A stretch of 64,000 nt of DNA, taken from positions 15,934,001 to 15,998,000 of the forward strand of contig OX637344.1 in the NCBI GenBank assembly GCA_951799405.1, in the 5' to 3' direction. A program made the position numbers and the translations under genes. The notes beneath the pieces were generated by a model. The model did no database searches. It had not been told where the DNA came from and was given only the letters and a program-made list of their open reading frames with translations. This DNA comes from Agapetus fuscipes (lineage: Eukaryota; Arthropoda; Insecta; Trichoptera; Glossosomatidae). Below are positions 1 through 11,523 of the stretch, piece after piece. How positions within the stretch are numbered: position 1 is the first letter of the stretch; every line of letters starts with the position of its first letter.

Positions 1-350
1 CCATTTTTACAGTATGGTTGGTCAGCCTCATACCAGCCTTTAAGTCAAGGAATACAAATAATTAATAACATTGAGGTATATAAAAACAACAGACACTTAA
101 AAATAAATCTGTGCAAAAAAAAGTCAAAAGGTACCTACACAAAAAATATAACAAAGAAATGAAGGAATAAGCCGCCAACATTACAAATCAACATTACAGT
201 TTTTTTTTCTGTCTTTAGTCATAACCTTTTTCATAGATGCTCTCCTTTTTTTATGTCTCTGGATATCCTATAAATTCCCTATTTCATAAATATGATCCAT
301 CCATACCTTTCTCCGTCTTGCTCTACCACGACATCTATCTATTCTTGAAA
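1..350 (-). mobile_element. LINE-A non-LTR retrotransposon fragment
   Basis: Read on the minus strand, 350-166 encodes the tail of the reverse-transcriptase polyprotein also seen at 48,700-49,310, and 55-1 is the start of the LINE-A 3' UTR (ACC...TGTAAAAATGG block). The copy runs off the left edge. Frameshifts are present. It helps to show that the widely scattered 250-bp repeat of this window is the 3' UTR of this LINE. Confidence 0.7.
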
Positions 351-1083
351 CGCAATAATCACAAAAATGACAGTGAATGAAATCTCAACCCTGGGCATAG
401 CGCGATCTGCCATATTCTGTCTCAGCCTTGAACGCATAGATCTTCTCTTAGCAGGAGGATATAATTTGACTATTGGCGTATGTTTCTATACAAATGTATT
501 ACGCCCGTTCTAAGGGAGGATAGTACCCAACGGAGCAGATAAGACATTGTGCATTTGCTTCACTCACTCCAACAGGCAGCGCGGTTCACTGAGCGAGACG
601 AAGCGATTACCTACGACTGATTAACTCAGACAATACCTGGAGAAAGACGATATCCGAAGAATGAGCGTATTATTCTCCGATATAGTCCTGGCAACGACAA
701 GAATGAGCGTCGGAGAGTTTCCTGGGGCTTGTGTGTTTTTAACAAAAGCTCAGCAACTTAAAACTGATGCAAAAGTACAAACGTCTTAATGAGAATCTGC
801 CTCAACCAAAGACTGGCCACCATAGGATCCAGCTTTACCGCAAATGAGTCTTGGTTGAGAATTGGGGATTTTTACAAAGGCGACCTTGTCATAATAAAAG
901 GAGAGCTTGTATGAAGAAGGTTATGACTCTGGATGAAAGGAAAGAAGTAACTATGTATGACGATCTTAATTAATTTACAAAATAATTTTGAATTAGCTCG
1001 TGTCACAAATAAGGACAAGATGTCTAAAATTAAATACTTGCGGTGAGCTTGTAAATGAAGAACTCGTGAGAAACTATAATCCT
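351..1083. other. Gene-free stretch with repeat relics
   Basis: No open frame or splice structure that looks coding. A short SINE-B remnant lies near 822-860 and a LINE-A coding-end remnant on the plus strand near 895-965. The remainder is unassigned. Confidence 0.5.
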
Positions 1084-1135
1084 ACGGCCGCAACGCTAAA
1101 GGCGGGTCCAGACATGCGTCAATTTCTCGATCCAA

Positions 1136-1207
1136 TCACCGTATCCGATCACCGTATCCGATCACCGTATCCGATCATCGTATCCGATCACCGTATCCGA
1201 TCACCGT
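1136..1207 (+). repeat. 13-bp tandem repeat
   Basis: About five to six copies of CCGTATCCGATCA, nearly perfect (one unit has CATCG), inside the left arm of the foldback element. The right arm has only one or two matching units, so the array expanded on one side. Confidence 0.85.
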
Positions 1208-1344
1208 ATACGTATAAGCGTATTACGTATCAAGCCCCGTATCAAGTTGTGGACGTCTCGATTTACTCCGTATCTGTATCTTCGCAATAGTCATGATCGC
1301 GTACACCCATACTGTAAAAAATGGTTCATTTTGCCAATGTCACA

Positions 1345-1705
1345 AGTTCGCGCTTGAGCATGCCGCATGTGACTCTACAACATAAAAACCAAATCTCAAA
1401 TGGACATACACCCTGCAACTCCAGCTGACCTTTCCTGAAATGGGAGTGACATTGGCAAATTGAACCATTTTCTACAGCATGATAACATTTAAGACATAAA
1501 CAAATGGATAAACATTAAAATCAAATACAAAATTCTAATCTAAAATTTACAAAAATTTGGAAAACTTGAGAAACCCTAACCCAAGCCGCCAGCATTACAG
1601 ATCAACCGCCATTTCTTTCTGTCCTTACATACTTCTTTCATTCCATCCAGAGTCATAACCTTCGTCATACAAGCTCTCTTTTTATTATGAATCTGGATAT
1701 GATGA
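1345..1705 (-). mobile_element. LINE-A fragment (3' UTR plus coding end)
   Basis: Minus-strand copy: 3' UTR block at 1345-1485, an AT-rich spacer, then the final residues of the reverse-transcriptase reading frame near 1588-1700 (RRACMTKVMTLDGMKEVCKD, followed by a [12 protein letters not shown] end). A short plus-strand LINE-A piece abuts it at 1306-1344, so two fragments meet head-on. Confidence 0.7.
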
Positions 1706-2006
1706 TCGGACGAAAACCGACACGACATGGGACGGGCCGTATCAAAGGCGAATCGAGATCGCGTATCATCACCCGGCCACTTATGCGATACGGATACGGT
1801 GATCGGATCGGGCAAATGACACATATCTGGACCCGCCTTTAAGGCGTTAAGATGACACTGTATGAAATACTGAGTAAGTGAGAGTTGGGCTGGCGGTGCG
1901 GTGAAAAGACAGCGCGCTGTGCCACTTTAATTACACATTGTTAGGATTTATAAAACCGCACTAAGCCAGAGATGGATTAAGCATCAAACTGTTAAAACAT
2001 GAATTT

Positions 2007-2349
2007 AGTCCGGTCGATAGCTCAGTTAGTAGAGTGCTTGCATTCTACCCCGTGAGCTCGGGTTCGAATCCCGCCGAGGGTGTCAGAAATGATTTCCCGT
2101 TTCGGTGTTTATTTCAAACCCCATAATAAAAAAGCAAGGTTTACTCAGTCTTCACAAGAAATGAGTACCATCCCACTTGGGAGCTGAGAAACCCCCCCCC
2201 TTTAACTGAAGTGGTTGGCGTAAGGGTGCCCCCCTTACCTGTAAAAATAAATAGGATCACTCGCCATATGCGACCCCTTCGGGTATAACGCGGCAAGGAG
2301 TTACTCGTGGTTACACTATATGTGTTGCTTAGTTGGTTTTTTTTTTTCG
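2007..2349 (+). mobile_element. SINE-C (tRNA-derived SINE)
   Basis: The head carries a polymerase III box A (GATAGCTCAGTTAGTAGAG) and box B (GGGTTCGAATCCCG) spaced as in a tRNA gene. A conserved body follows, with a CTTCAACTGAAGTGG-like short palindrome and a GCGACCCCTTCGGG block, ending in TGTG-GCTTAGT and a T run. It matches the copies at 4890, 34624, 35617, 54131 and 63661. It is not a functional tRNA gene: the acceptor stem does not close. Confidence 0.85.
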
Positions 2350-3141
2350 TTAGTTTTAGCTTCACGTACCTATGTCACCTTTGTTCTGTAGATTTAACAA
2401 TATCTTAGCTATTTACAATAATAATAACTACACAGTTAAAATTTATTAATCGGATATTAGACGAACCTACGAATTGTCATTGTAAATATGGAGTATCTGT
2501 CTATCGGAAACGGATTGCCCTGGTCTTCTATGTCAAATTAAGTTTCGTATACCAAGATGCGCATCTCGTTCTTCACAATTATTTTTTCTGTCAAAATGTC
2601 GAACAAATGCAGGTCAAAGAGCTCCTATTCATAGAATTTGCAGTGATTTTAATAAATATTTTAATGATTTAGATTTGTTTAATAAGGGGAAATACTCCTT
2701 TAGGGGGGACTTGATGAAAACTATATATAAAATGTCTTTTACACCCAGTTTATAGGTGCTGATTGGGCTTTTTGTTCTTCTTTTTTATTCTTCTCTTTTT
2801 TCTTCTTTAACTTTTACATTCTTATGTTTTTCTTTGTTTACTCTTCTTGTTTCTCCTTGTTATTTTTGTTTCTTTTACTAATTTTATTACTTTTGAATTT
2901 TGACTTCCTCTACTTCTTTTATATTTTTATGTCAGCTACATTAAATTTAAAATATATATGTGGGAAATTTTTAAGGATGTAGGCATTTTAAATTATATGT
3001 ATCCACTTTTTTGTTTATTGCAACTGTGTCTGTATCTGTTTTTTCTCCTAATAAAGTAAAATAAAATAAAATAAAATGTCAAACGACCGTAATTCCAACC
3101 TAAACCCAACAATATCTTAGATACTGACTTCTAAGCACAAT
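2350..3141. other. Gene-free AT-rich stretch
   Basis: No coding signal. A T-rich and C-rich tract spans 2768-2935, and a tail of about four TAAAA units follows AATAAAG near 3050-3076. That would fit the 3' end of a plus-strand retroposed copy of unknown type, but nothing upstream is recognisable. Confidence 0.4.
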
Positions 3142-3240
3142 ACAAATTTATGAAAATCGTGACTGTGAATGAAATGAAAGAAGCATGCAAGGACCGAAAG
3201 AAATAGCGCTTGATTTGCAATGTTGGTGGCTTGGGCATTA
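3142..3240 (+). mobile_element. LINE-A coding-end fragment
   Basis: A plus-strand remnant of the end of the reverse transcriptase frame (MKEACKDRKK, then a stop where the family has W). It is followed by a minus-strand LINE-A 3' UTR, so the two are separate insertions. Confidence 0.6.
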
Positions 3241-3281
3241 AATTTTGATTCTAAATATTAGTTTTCAATTGATTTTAAGTC

Positions 3282-3534
3282 CAATCTAATCTAATCTAAG
3301 TTGCAAAGATATGTTACATTGGAGATTCACATTGCATGCATTTGCACAAGCAGACACGTACAAGTTCGCGCTTGCACATGCCGCATGTGAACCTACAACA
3401 TAAAAACCAAATCTTAAATGGACATACACCCTGCAACTCTTGCCGTCCTTCCCTGAAACAGGGGTGACATTTGTAAAGTGAACCATTTTACAGCATGGGT
3501 GGTAAGCCGCATACCAACCTATAAGTCAAGGAAC
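3282..3534 (-). mobile_element. LINE-A 3' UTR copy
   Basis: A clean example of the repeat: on the minus strand it starts at the CTTGACTTATAGGTTGG-like end (3534), passes the GTTTCAGGGAAGG block, and finishes in GATTA units at 3282. No coding potential. Confidence 0.8.
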
Positions 3535-3703
3535 ATACATGACAAATTACAGTTTGGCTGAAGTAGTCATTAAATAAAAATATGTATATTATTCACTCTA
3601 AATAAATATTTCAAAAAAAAAAAAAAAAAACATTTTCAAATTAATAAATAATCATATGTATTAACATCAAAACTGAAGTATTTTAATTATTTTTTAAAAA
3701 TTG

Positions 3704-3856
3704 TGTTCCTTGACTAATAGGTTGGTACCTATGAGGTTGAACCTCATGCTTTTAAACTTGGTTTACTTCTGCCCATGCCACCCCGCTTTCAGTGAAAGGC
3801 GGCAGGAGTTGTAAAGTTTATGCTCATGTGAGGTTTTGTTTCTTTTGTATGTAGGT
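3704..3856 (+). mobile_element. Divergent LINE-A 3' UTR copy
   Basis: Starts at TTCCTTGACTAATAGGTTGG and keeps the TTTCAGTGAAAGGC and GGAGTTG blocks, but is strongly diverged and breaks off. Bases 3857-4080 after it are unassigned. Confidence 0.55.
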
Positions 3857-4084
3857 AGATACAATCGAAAAGGTGCAAATGAGTTGTGAAAGATCCGAAG
3901 CGGCCCTGGCAGATAATGGCGGGGAGCAAATTTCCTAAGCAAACATACAAACATTCCCCGCTCCATGTAGGACTCCGTGAGGAGCGTGTTTGCTTACAAT
4001 TAATGTTTATATTGTAGCCGCGGGAATCTGGCAACCGCATTATTTTAGATACACCATGACTTTTCTTGACTTATAGGTTAGAGG

Positions 4085-4145
4085 GCTCTTGAGGTGTGAT
4101 ACACACAAAAACAGCGCTCACTAAATAAATCATCCCAATTTTATT
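4085..4145 (+). mobile_element. SINE-B 3' end fragment
   Basis: Only the tail of SINE-B: GGCTCTTGAGGTGTGATAC followed by the ACAGCGCTCAC and AAATAAATCATCC blocks. Confidence 0.7.
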
Positions 4146-4210
4146 GATTGTAGAGGCATTAACTTTAGTAATCGAAAACAAAGCTGTTTTTCTTTTATCC
4201 TTAAATCATT

Positions 4211-4460
4211 CTTATATTATTTTTATTATAGGTTGGTATGAGGCTGACCACCCGTACTGTAAAAAATGGTTCACCTCGCCAATGTCACCCCTGTGTCAGG
4301 GAAGGTCGGCAAAAGTTGTAGGGCTTATGTTCATTTGAGGTTGGATTTTATTTGTAAGCACACATACAGCATTTGTAAGCGCGAAATACACGGGTTTATT
4401 TTTGGGCATGCATTTGAGAGCCTTATATGTCGATATATCTCTGCAACTTAGATTATAGAC
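4211..4460 (+). mobile_element. LINE-A 3' UTR copy
   Basis: Plus-strand copy from TATAGGTTGGTATGAGG to GCAACTTAGATTATAGA. The GATTA tail is reduced to one unit. Confidence 0.75.
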
Positions 4461-4555
4461 CACTAGCTAGAATAGGCTAAAAATATTCGAATAATTTTTC
4501 CAACAATTTTCTCTCAAAATAAAAAATAAATCTAACTTGTTTGGCTGTACCATTA

Positions 4556-4802
4556 CGCTGCCTTAGTTCTTGTTTATCGTAAACGCCATTGAGAAAATTT
4601 GACATGAGCAATGTTTGCATGTGTACTGGACCAATGTGTCTTATAAAAACAAAAAAATATTTAAATAATATTTAAAATACTTTTCACATTATCGAGTTTT
4701 ACGGTTTTTCTTAGCTCAGATTGTGTAGAATTTGATTCTTAAGACAACTGCATGAAAAAGTCATATTTGACAAGATTGGCGTTTACGATAAACAAGAACT
4801 GG
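4556..4802. mobile_element. Foldback/MITE family G copy
   Basis: Ends in inverted arms: CTTGTTTATCGTAAACGCCA near 4571 and its complement near 4780-4800. The interior is AT-rich and non-coding. The same sequence recurs, inverted and diverged, near 18377-18590 and 20035-20230. Confidence 0.65.
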
Positions 4803-4889
4803 GGGAGCGAATTAGTAAAACTATACGTAAAACTATAGTACGCCGCCAATACTCGCTAATATTTGGTATTAGGCATTACCCGATGAACA

Positions 4890-5220
4890 AGTCCGGTCAA
4901 TGGCTCAGTTAGTAGAGTGCTTGCATTCCATGCCGTGAGCTCGGGTTCGAATCCCGCCGAGGGTGTCAAAAATTATTTCCCGTTTCGGTGTTTATTTCAA
5001 ACCCCAAAATAAAATACTGGCAAGGCTTACTGAGCCTTCACAAGAACTGAGAACCAGCCCTACGGGAGCTGGGAAACCCCTACTTCAACTAAAAGTGCTT
5101 GGTGTGAGGCCGACCCCCCTTACCTTTAAAAATAAATAGGTCCCGAAGTGCCACGTGCGACCCCTTCGGGAAAACGCAGGCAAGAAGTTACACTATATGT
5201 GTAGCTTAGTTTTTTTTTCA
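4890..5220 (+). mobile_element. SINE-C copy
   Basis: Full-length copy with box A (TGGCTCAGTTAGTAGAG) and box B (GGTTCGAATCCCG), the CTTCGGG block and the TGTGTAGCTTAGT end. Confidence 0.85.
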
Positions 5221-6593
5221 AATACTCGAATGTTTTGTTGGATTCCCACTCTGATCTCTAGAGAGTGCGGATGAGTTATCCAGCACGCCGCGCGCAGAAC
5301 GAGTGCCGCCCACAGAGGCGCCGCCTTTTAATTAGTCCCCTTGTTCCTCTGGTTGTCTGTGCCTCGGCACATCGCGGCAAAGGTGAACATCTCCGGGTAC
5401 GTCACTGGCTGAGCACGGCGTGTCCGTAACTAGGCGCACGCCTGCGCTACTTCACATCGCTGCGTCGTATGTTGGAAAAAAACCTGCAACATCGATTTAA
5501 ATAAAATATCTTTCATTCCATATTCAAAATTTCCCCATATTCCTTATTTCTCCTACAAATTTCCCCATATTCTTTATTTTTCCTACATACATATAAAATC
5601 CTTTCGTTACAAGATTTTAAAAACTTACCCTTTAACTTTCATGGTCGTATACATCGATATCTAAATACTTGATGGGATAAGAAAGCAATCCTTTGAGAAG
5701 AGAAGATAAAAAAAAAAGGTTTCTTAGACCTTAACCAGTAATTAAAGGACGGTAGAGGTTCGAAAGCCTTGTAAACAGGATAGATCCTTTTGCTAAGCCG
5801 AGGGTTTCATCAAAAATACTTCAGTAAAATATATCGATAACCTAAAAAGTTAAAGGTAAAACTAAATAAGTGACACGTGAAGCTATCATGGGTCTCTCAG
5901 ATAAATGCACCTTTTTCCAATTTTCTACGAGAGAAAACACTAAGAAATTTTAAAATCCTGTAGTTTAGAAGTTTTTCATGAATACTGCTTCATAATGAAT
6001 TTTCTGACTATGAGAAGCGACACCGAATACAATCTTTGATCGATGATTTCTCAAAATCAGTGAATCAGCACTTATATTTGTTAGGGTTTGGTGGTTCACA
6101 CTGTGAAAGTCCATTGCAAATCATTGCTTCTGATGATGCCTTTTGAGGCGAAAACGTTAAAGCATATAGAATAAAAAATAAAAAGTGAATTGAATCAGTA
6201 CTTATTCAATTTTACCTCTGAGGTGGCGATATATAACTCAATGGTTCACTAACAAAAATATAAGATATAAAGAAGAGATTCAAGAATAAAATATAGATAA
6301 ACGAAGGGTCTACTAAACTTTTTAATGGTCGGATCTTTTAAGAGGTAGAGTTCAAATTAATCCCTTCCACTGTCTCCCTTCCTCTTGCTTCCCCTCTCCC
6401 CGCCCGCCCTTTATCTTTACCATGCAAAACATGAGGCAATCTCCAAATAAATTTATTCCAGTCTATGGTGCAAGGCTGCGAACACAAAGCCATCCCGCCC
6501 AGCCATTCGCTCGCCAGAAAACTCTTGCTTTGCATGGAAGCTTGCATATGTGCTGAGGTCTTTTTGGGTGACAAGGTAGATCGGCACAGTGAC
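5221..6593. other. Gene-free stretch
   Basis: No gene found. A GC-richer segment at 5260-5470 (GCGCAGAACGAGTGCCGCC) has no open frame with splice sites. AT-rich unassigned sequence follows. A segment near 6100-6180 carries a GATGATGCC, GAGGCGAAAACG pattern of the kind found in other foldback repeats. Confidence 0.4.
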
Positions 6594-6650
6594 AAAACGA
6601 CACATGACAAAACGACACATGACAGAACGACACATGACAGAGCATCACAA
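6594..6650 (+). repeat. 15-bp tandem repeat
   Basis: Three to four units of GACACATGACAAAAC, with A to G changes in the later units. Open in several frames only because it is repetitive. Confidence 0.85.
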
Positions 6651-6663
6651 TGGCAGTAGGTAC

Positions 6664-7655
6664 ATGGGTATCGCCGTCGAAATTTGTACCTTTTGTCTTG
6701 TGCGTGTGTCGCCTAATGATTTTCAGTTTTTTCATAAAAACTGGTGATGTCTACTGAATTCTAGATTTATAAGAGTAAAGTATTTGAAAAGCGTATCGAA
6801 ATACAAAAAAAAATCTGCAAAAAGCATGAAGTGGCGATGTAATTAAAAAATAAAACAAAATTGCCTTTTTCCCATTTTCATACAAATTTTACTTGTCCGC
6901 AATCCGTTTTTGACCCTTTGATGGCAAGATACGATAAAAAATAGTCAAATTTTTATAAAATTGAGTATTTTTTCATATTATACCTTAGTAACGTATCTTT
7001 TGTCTTCTGTACTAGCCACAATAATATTTATTTATTTATGATATTTATTTATACACGAAATATTAGTTGGTAATGGTTGTCTCCATTTTTGGTTCCGAAA
7101 TTTTTCTTTTAGTGTGTTACCATTTTCATTGAAACTGACAAAAATCTTGCATCCCTAAGTATTTTTTCGCGTATGGTAACTCTTTGATGCAGTATGTAAA
7201 ACACTAAAAAACTGATTCGCTACCTTCATTTTCTTCTGAGAGGGTCTACGTCTCAGCCGTAAACTTGTCGTGATTGTTTTGAGTGGGATTTAGCTTGGAA
7301 TTATTAGGGTAAATATCGGAATCTGTTGTCAATTGTGTATTGTCTACTTAGAGACATTAGTGCTGCTTAAGATTGTGTGTTTTTATAGTCGCTGGTATTA
7401 TTAGTTTTTAAATAAACCAATTTTAGGATCATGTCGGGCGTGTTTTTTATTGACGAACGCTACCGTAACCGTTACCGCGCTACGTCACATTTGTGAGTTA
7501 AAAAATTATACTTACTTAAAATAAAATAAACGCAACTAAGCTACACATATAGCGTAACTTCTTGCCGCTTTATCCCCGAAGGGGTCGCAACACTGAAAAT
7601 CATTAGGCGACACACGCACAAGACAAAAGGTACAAATTTCGACGGCGATACCCAT
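6664..7655. mobile_element. Element bounded by 64-bp perfect inverted repeats
   Basis: Bases 6664-6727 and 7592-7655 are inverted copies, identical by eye. The 864-bp interior is AT-rich, has no long open frame, and holds a SINE-C fragment against the right arm. The arms look like termini of a non-autonomous DNA transposon, but no convincing target duplication flanks them. Confidence 0.7.
7531..7590 (-). mobile_element. SINE-C 3' fragment
   Basis: Minus-strand remnant of the SINE-C end (AACTAAGCTACACATATAG, then CCCCGAAGGGGTCGC). It stops exactly where the right 64-bp inverted arm begins. Confidence 0.8.
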
Positions 7656-7682
7656 CTATAATAATCTATAATCTAATACACG

Positions 7683-8395
7683 AACCATAAAAAATATAAT
7701 CGTCAATCTAAGTTGCAAAGATACCTATATAAACATTTAAAGCTCATATCAAATGCATGCCCACAAACAAGCACGTGTAGTTCGCGCTTACAAATGTTGA
7801 ATGTGTAGGTACCTACAATATAAATAAAACCCAATCTCAAATAAACATAAGCCCTGCAACTTATGCCGACCTTCCCTGAAACAGGAGTGACATTGGCTAA
7901 GTGAAAAATTGTTAACATTATGGATCTTAAAAAAATTTCGGGTTGTGTAGCCGTGTTCTAAAGAAGAAGGAAGTTTGTTTCACCTTTTTGTTTCACTTTT
8001 TCCGGACGTTTCGCCCATTATCTGCGATGGGCCTCCTCAGCGTGTTTTTCAGGCGTTCTGATTTCCTTAGCGCGGAACTGTCAACGGCCTGTGGGTTGGT
8101 TATTGTTGTGTTTATGTCATGGTTCTGGAAGGGGGGTCCGCCATTGTATCCTAACAGCGCATGCGCGTCTTCAACGTCGTTATTGGACCGCGATGACGTC
8201 ACCGATAATGGGCGAAACGTCCGGAAAAAGTGAAACAAAAAGTGAAACAAACTTCCGTATAGAACACGGCTACACAACCCGAAAAAATTTTAAGATTGTG
8301 TCAAGTGCCGGCCGTGAAAGCCTTAATGTACAACATTATGGATGGTCAGCCTCATTCCAACCTATTAGTCAAGGAATACAAATAATTACCTAATT
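7683..8395 (-). mobile_element. LINE-A 3' UTR copy interrupted by a foldback element
   Basis: The 3' part is at 7683-7925 and the 5' part at 8332-8395. The two halves are separated by the foldback element at 7926-8331. The 12 bases AACATTATGGAT occur on both sides of the insert (7914-7925 and 8332-8343). Confidence 0.8.
7926..8331. mobile_element. Foldback element with 12-bp target duplication
   Basis: Long inverted arms of about 105 bases (near 7926-8035 and 8190-8305), each containing GGACGTTTCGCCCATTATC. An unpaired stretch of about 26 bases follows the right arm. The flanking duplication AACATTATGGAT is 12 bp. The element sits in a LINE-A copy, which proves insertion. Open frames across it are products of the palindrome. 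Confidence 0.8.
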
Positions 8396-8847
8396 ACAGT
8401 TAAGTATATAAAACAAACAATCACTAAACAATAAAACGACAATTCCATTTAAAAGTCGTCTTTAAAAAGAAAATGGTAGAAAAGCCAAACAAGCACTGGG
8501 GGGGCGTGTTGTTCACTGTTTATCAAAATTTCGACAAATTACCCGTAAATTTCCCTCGTAAATCACTTGGCAGACGAAACGAGAGAAAAGTTTGGCGCTG
8601 GTCGGGTAGTGTTGCCAGATGAAATAATTAGGTTAGCGGCTCGGGGGTTTATTATTTAGTTACGAGTCTCAAATTTGATAATAATTCATAATAAAATATT
8701 AATTATCCCACGGTGAAATATTGATTGAGAAGTTGTTTACTTGTAAATTCGCAAACTACTTGGTTTCGACTTTTATTGTTACTTTTGTACCTTCACTCGT
8801 AACTAAGGCCCGGTATTTTTAATGTCAGCATAGCAACCATCTCAACT

Positions 8848-8897
8848 AATCTAATCTAAGTTGCAAAGATATGTGACATTGGGGGTTCACATTATAT
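8848..8897 (-). mobile_element. LINE-A 3' end fragment
   Basis: Only the terminal TAATC units and about 35 further bases remain. Confidence 0.65.
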
Positions 8898-8952
8898 CGA
8901 CGGTTAAAAGGCAATAGGGCATAAGCGACATAAACTAAATTATTCAGGAGAG

Positions 8953-9199
8953 CTGTACCCTTAGTACGAGTTGCAAAAATTGAGTAATTTAAAGTTTACG
9001 GCAAATATTAAAGAGTGATTTTCCCCAAAATCTGCAGTTTTTGTTTATTTGAACTTGATTTTCTTCATCACTGTAATTCTTTTGCTGAGACCATAAAGTG
9101 TAAGAAACAAAAACGGCAGATTTTGGGAAGAAATCACGCTTTAATATTTTCCGTAAACTTTACTTTTCTCAAATTTTGCAACTCGTACTAAGGGTACAG
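8953..9199. mobile_element. Foldback/MITE
   Basis: Begins CTGTACCCTTAGTACGAG and ends in its complement. The arms extend about 90 bases each with mismatches and include AAAGTTTACGG-AAATATTAA and AAAATCTGC segments. No coding capacity. Confidence 0.75.
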
Positions 9200-9960
9200 T
9201 TTAAAGTTTCCATTGCAGAAAAATGGCATAATTTTTTTTTTTATCATATCTGGTGACGCACAATTGAGCGTCATCTGTTTTATTTTTAATTAATTAGTCT
9301 GTCTAAGAAGCGAATTGTCATGTTGGTCTGTCATAAACTGAAATAAAGGTGCAAATAAATCGCAAGATGGCAATATCAACTTTTTTTGACACAATTGAGC
9401 GACGTGAAACTAGCAATGGATTGAAGACTTTCGTTTCCGTCGGTGTTCGCATGTAGACACGTTTTTTATATGTCTCTCGACCGATTTGAAATTTAACCGT
9501 AAAAATCTGTGAGTGAGTGTGATTGTTTTACATATAACTTGCAAGTGTGGTAGTTTGTGAACAGAGCTCAGCACCACAGGATCCTGAGAAAACGAGCATC
9601 ATCTTGGACCAGCAGAGCACAATTTGAGGTGAGTGGCGGTCCTTTGATTTTCGCTTCTTTGGTACGGGAAAGTCGTCCAACATTGAAAGCCACCTATTGA
9701 AGGTTGGCTTTTGTTTGAGAGAGAAAATACCATAGGCACTAGATCTATGTATTTCATATCTCGCATTGGAGAATACGTTGCAGTTTCTCCATTTGTTGTT
9801 TTTTTGTATTTATATACCCCCTGAGGGGCAAAAGTTACACCTTGCCCCTCCAATATCGTTAAAATCAAAACAGCTGTGAAATAAAAATAATAAAGGCATT
9901 TATTGGCATTCCTATTAATGTGGTTTTACTTTATTCCGTTATCTATGCTTTTAACCATCG
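9200..9960. other. Gene-free stretch with a possible 5' UTR exon
   Basis: No coding exon. A segment ending at 9628 in TTTGAG followed by a good donor (GTGAGT) resembles a non-coding first exon. It could belong to the AA15 gene at 13.3 kb, but nothing in the sequence links them. Confidence 0.25.
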
Positions 9961-10137
9961 ATATGCATTTCCACAAGCAGACACGTACCTACGAGTTCGC
10001 GCTTAAAAATACCGCATGTGGACTTACAATATAAAAACAACTCTTGCCGACCTTCCCTGGAACAGGGGTGACATTGGCAAAGTGAACCATTTTCTACACA
10101 GCATGGGTGGTCTGCCGCATACTAAGCAAAGCAGAAT
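9961..10137 (-). mobile_element. LINE-A 3' UTR copy, internally deleted
   Basis: Lacks the terminal GATTA units and about 60 internal bases. It keeps the GAACAGGGGTGACATTGGC block. Confidence 0.7.
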
Positions 10138-10486
10138 TTATTACCATCATATTGGAAGGGAAGGAAGGCCTGACCTGGTGCCGATTGAAGATTGGTGCTG
10201 GACATTGGTTTCTTTAGTCCTCACATTTGTTGATCGGTCACTCACTTTCCATCACTCTTTTTATTTAACTTTGTCACTTAACGCCCGGCCTTTGCAGCTA
10301 GAGCTTTGCGCGCCACACCACGTCCACTCTTGACAAAGACCTCCCAAAGACTGTCCTTGCCGATGCGCTGCCGAGACAAAACGAAGCCGGTCGTGCAACT
10401 TCGGCTCGTGACTTTTCGGTGCGGGTATGTCACTTCACTCCAACTATTTTTAATACAATACACAGTAATTTAAAATGTTGAATAAT
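10138..10486. other. Gene-free stretch
   Basis: Contains a moderately GC-rich segment (10160-10440) without a convincing splice-bounded frame. Possibly an old retroelement fragment. Confidence 0.35.
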
Positions 10487-10745
10487 ATCTAATCTAATAC
10501 AATCTAATCTAAGCTGTAAAGATATATATCATTTAAGATTTACATTAAATGCATTCCCACAAGCAGACATGTATAATTTCGCGCTAACACATGCCGCATG
10601 TGGACCTACAATATAAAAACCCAATCTAAAATAAACATAAGCCCTGCATCTCTTGCTGACCTTCCCTGAAACAGGGGTGACATTGGCAAAGTGAACCCAT
10701 TTTTTACAGTATGGGTGGTCAGCCTCATACCAACCTATAAGTGAA
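10487..10745 (-). mobile_element. LINE-A 3' UTR copy
   Basis: Near full-length, with AATCTAATC units at the left edge and the TATAAGTGAAGGA end at the right. Confidence 0.8.
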
Positions 10746-11278
10746 GGAAATCATGAAATTATCATTTATTAAGTGGCAAAATAGAATCTGCCGCATTAGT
10801 TCGGTTAATAAAGTTGGCACCATTTTCAAATTTATTTCACGTCGTGGCGATGACGCAGACACAATTAATGGCGGTAAATTATTTAACGTTGTGGCTTATC
10901 AAATAATATTATTTAATTCAACTTCTGCAAGTTCTGGATGTAACACTCGCCAGCCCATTGTTATGCACAAAATTGTTCGTTATATTGTATAATAATAGCG
11001 CAACCTAGCCCCTCCATTTTGATTCCTTTTGTTTCAAATGTCAAAATTATAAATTATCAATTGTATCATTAAAATAGACAAACTCCATTTAAATTATAAA
11101 ATTTATTTAATTATATTTTCTTATTGATTATAGAGGCATTAACTTTGTTATCGTTCATCTTAAGAGATAAAAAGAAAAACCACTTTGTATTCGATTACTG
11201 TGAGTAGATATTATTAATTTATCCACCTGATGATGCGAACGGATGTTTGCGAAACCGGTTGTGGTATTAAATTAAATA

Positions 11279-11523
11279 AAATGGTATGCGGCTGACCACC
11301 CATGCTGTAAAAATGGTTCACTTTGCCAATGTCCCCCCTGTTACAGGGAAGGACGGCAAGAGTTGCAGGGTGTATGTCCATTTGAGATTGGTTTTTATGT
11401 TGTAGGCTCACATGAGGCACGTGCAAGCGCGAACTTGTACGTGTCTGGTTGTGGGAATGCATGTTATGTGAATCTCCAATGTAACATATCTTTGCAACTT
11501 AGATTAGATTAGATCAGATTAAA
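11279..11523 (+). mobile_element. LINE-A 3' UTR copy
   Basis: Plus-strand copy from ATGGTATGCGGCTGACC to several GATTA units. Bases 11541-11770 after it are a CTTAT-rich low-complexity tract. Confidence 0.8.

Larger units (their letters stand above)
1084..1850. mobile_element. Foldback element with inverted arms, split by LINE-A
   Basis: Bases 1084-1150 and 1790-1850 are imperfect inverted copies: each arm carries a block rich in GGCGGGTCCAGA followed by a GATC-CGTATCCG stretch. The left arm continues into a short tandem array. The interior holds a LINE-A copy (1345-1705). No open reading frame survives and no target duplication was found. It is probably a non-autonomous DNA element. Confidence 0.55.

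Noticed and set aside
1136..1207. CRISPR-like array
   Set aside because: The 13-bp units are directly adjacent with no spacers, and the genome is eukaryotic.
2007..2085. tRNA gene from clear A and B boxes
   Set aside because: The same head plus 260 further bases occurs at least five more times with a common 3' end, and the acceptor stem does not pair. It is a SINE.
7943..8393. Overlapping open frames on both strands near 8.1 kb
   Set aside because: They are mirror images created by the inverted arms of the foldback element.
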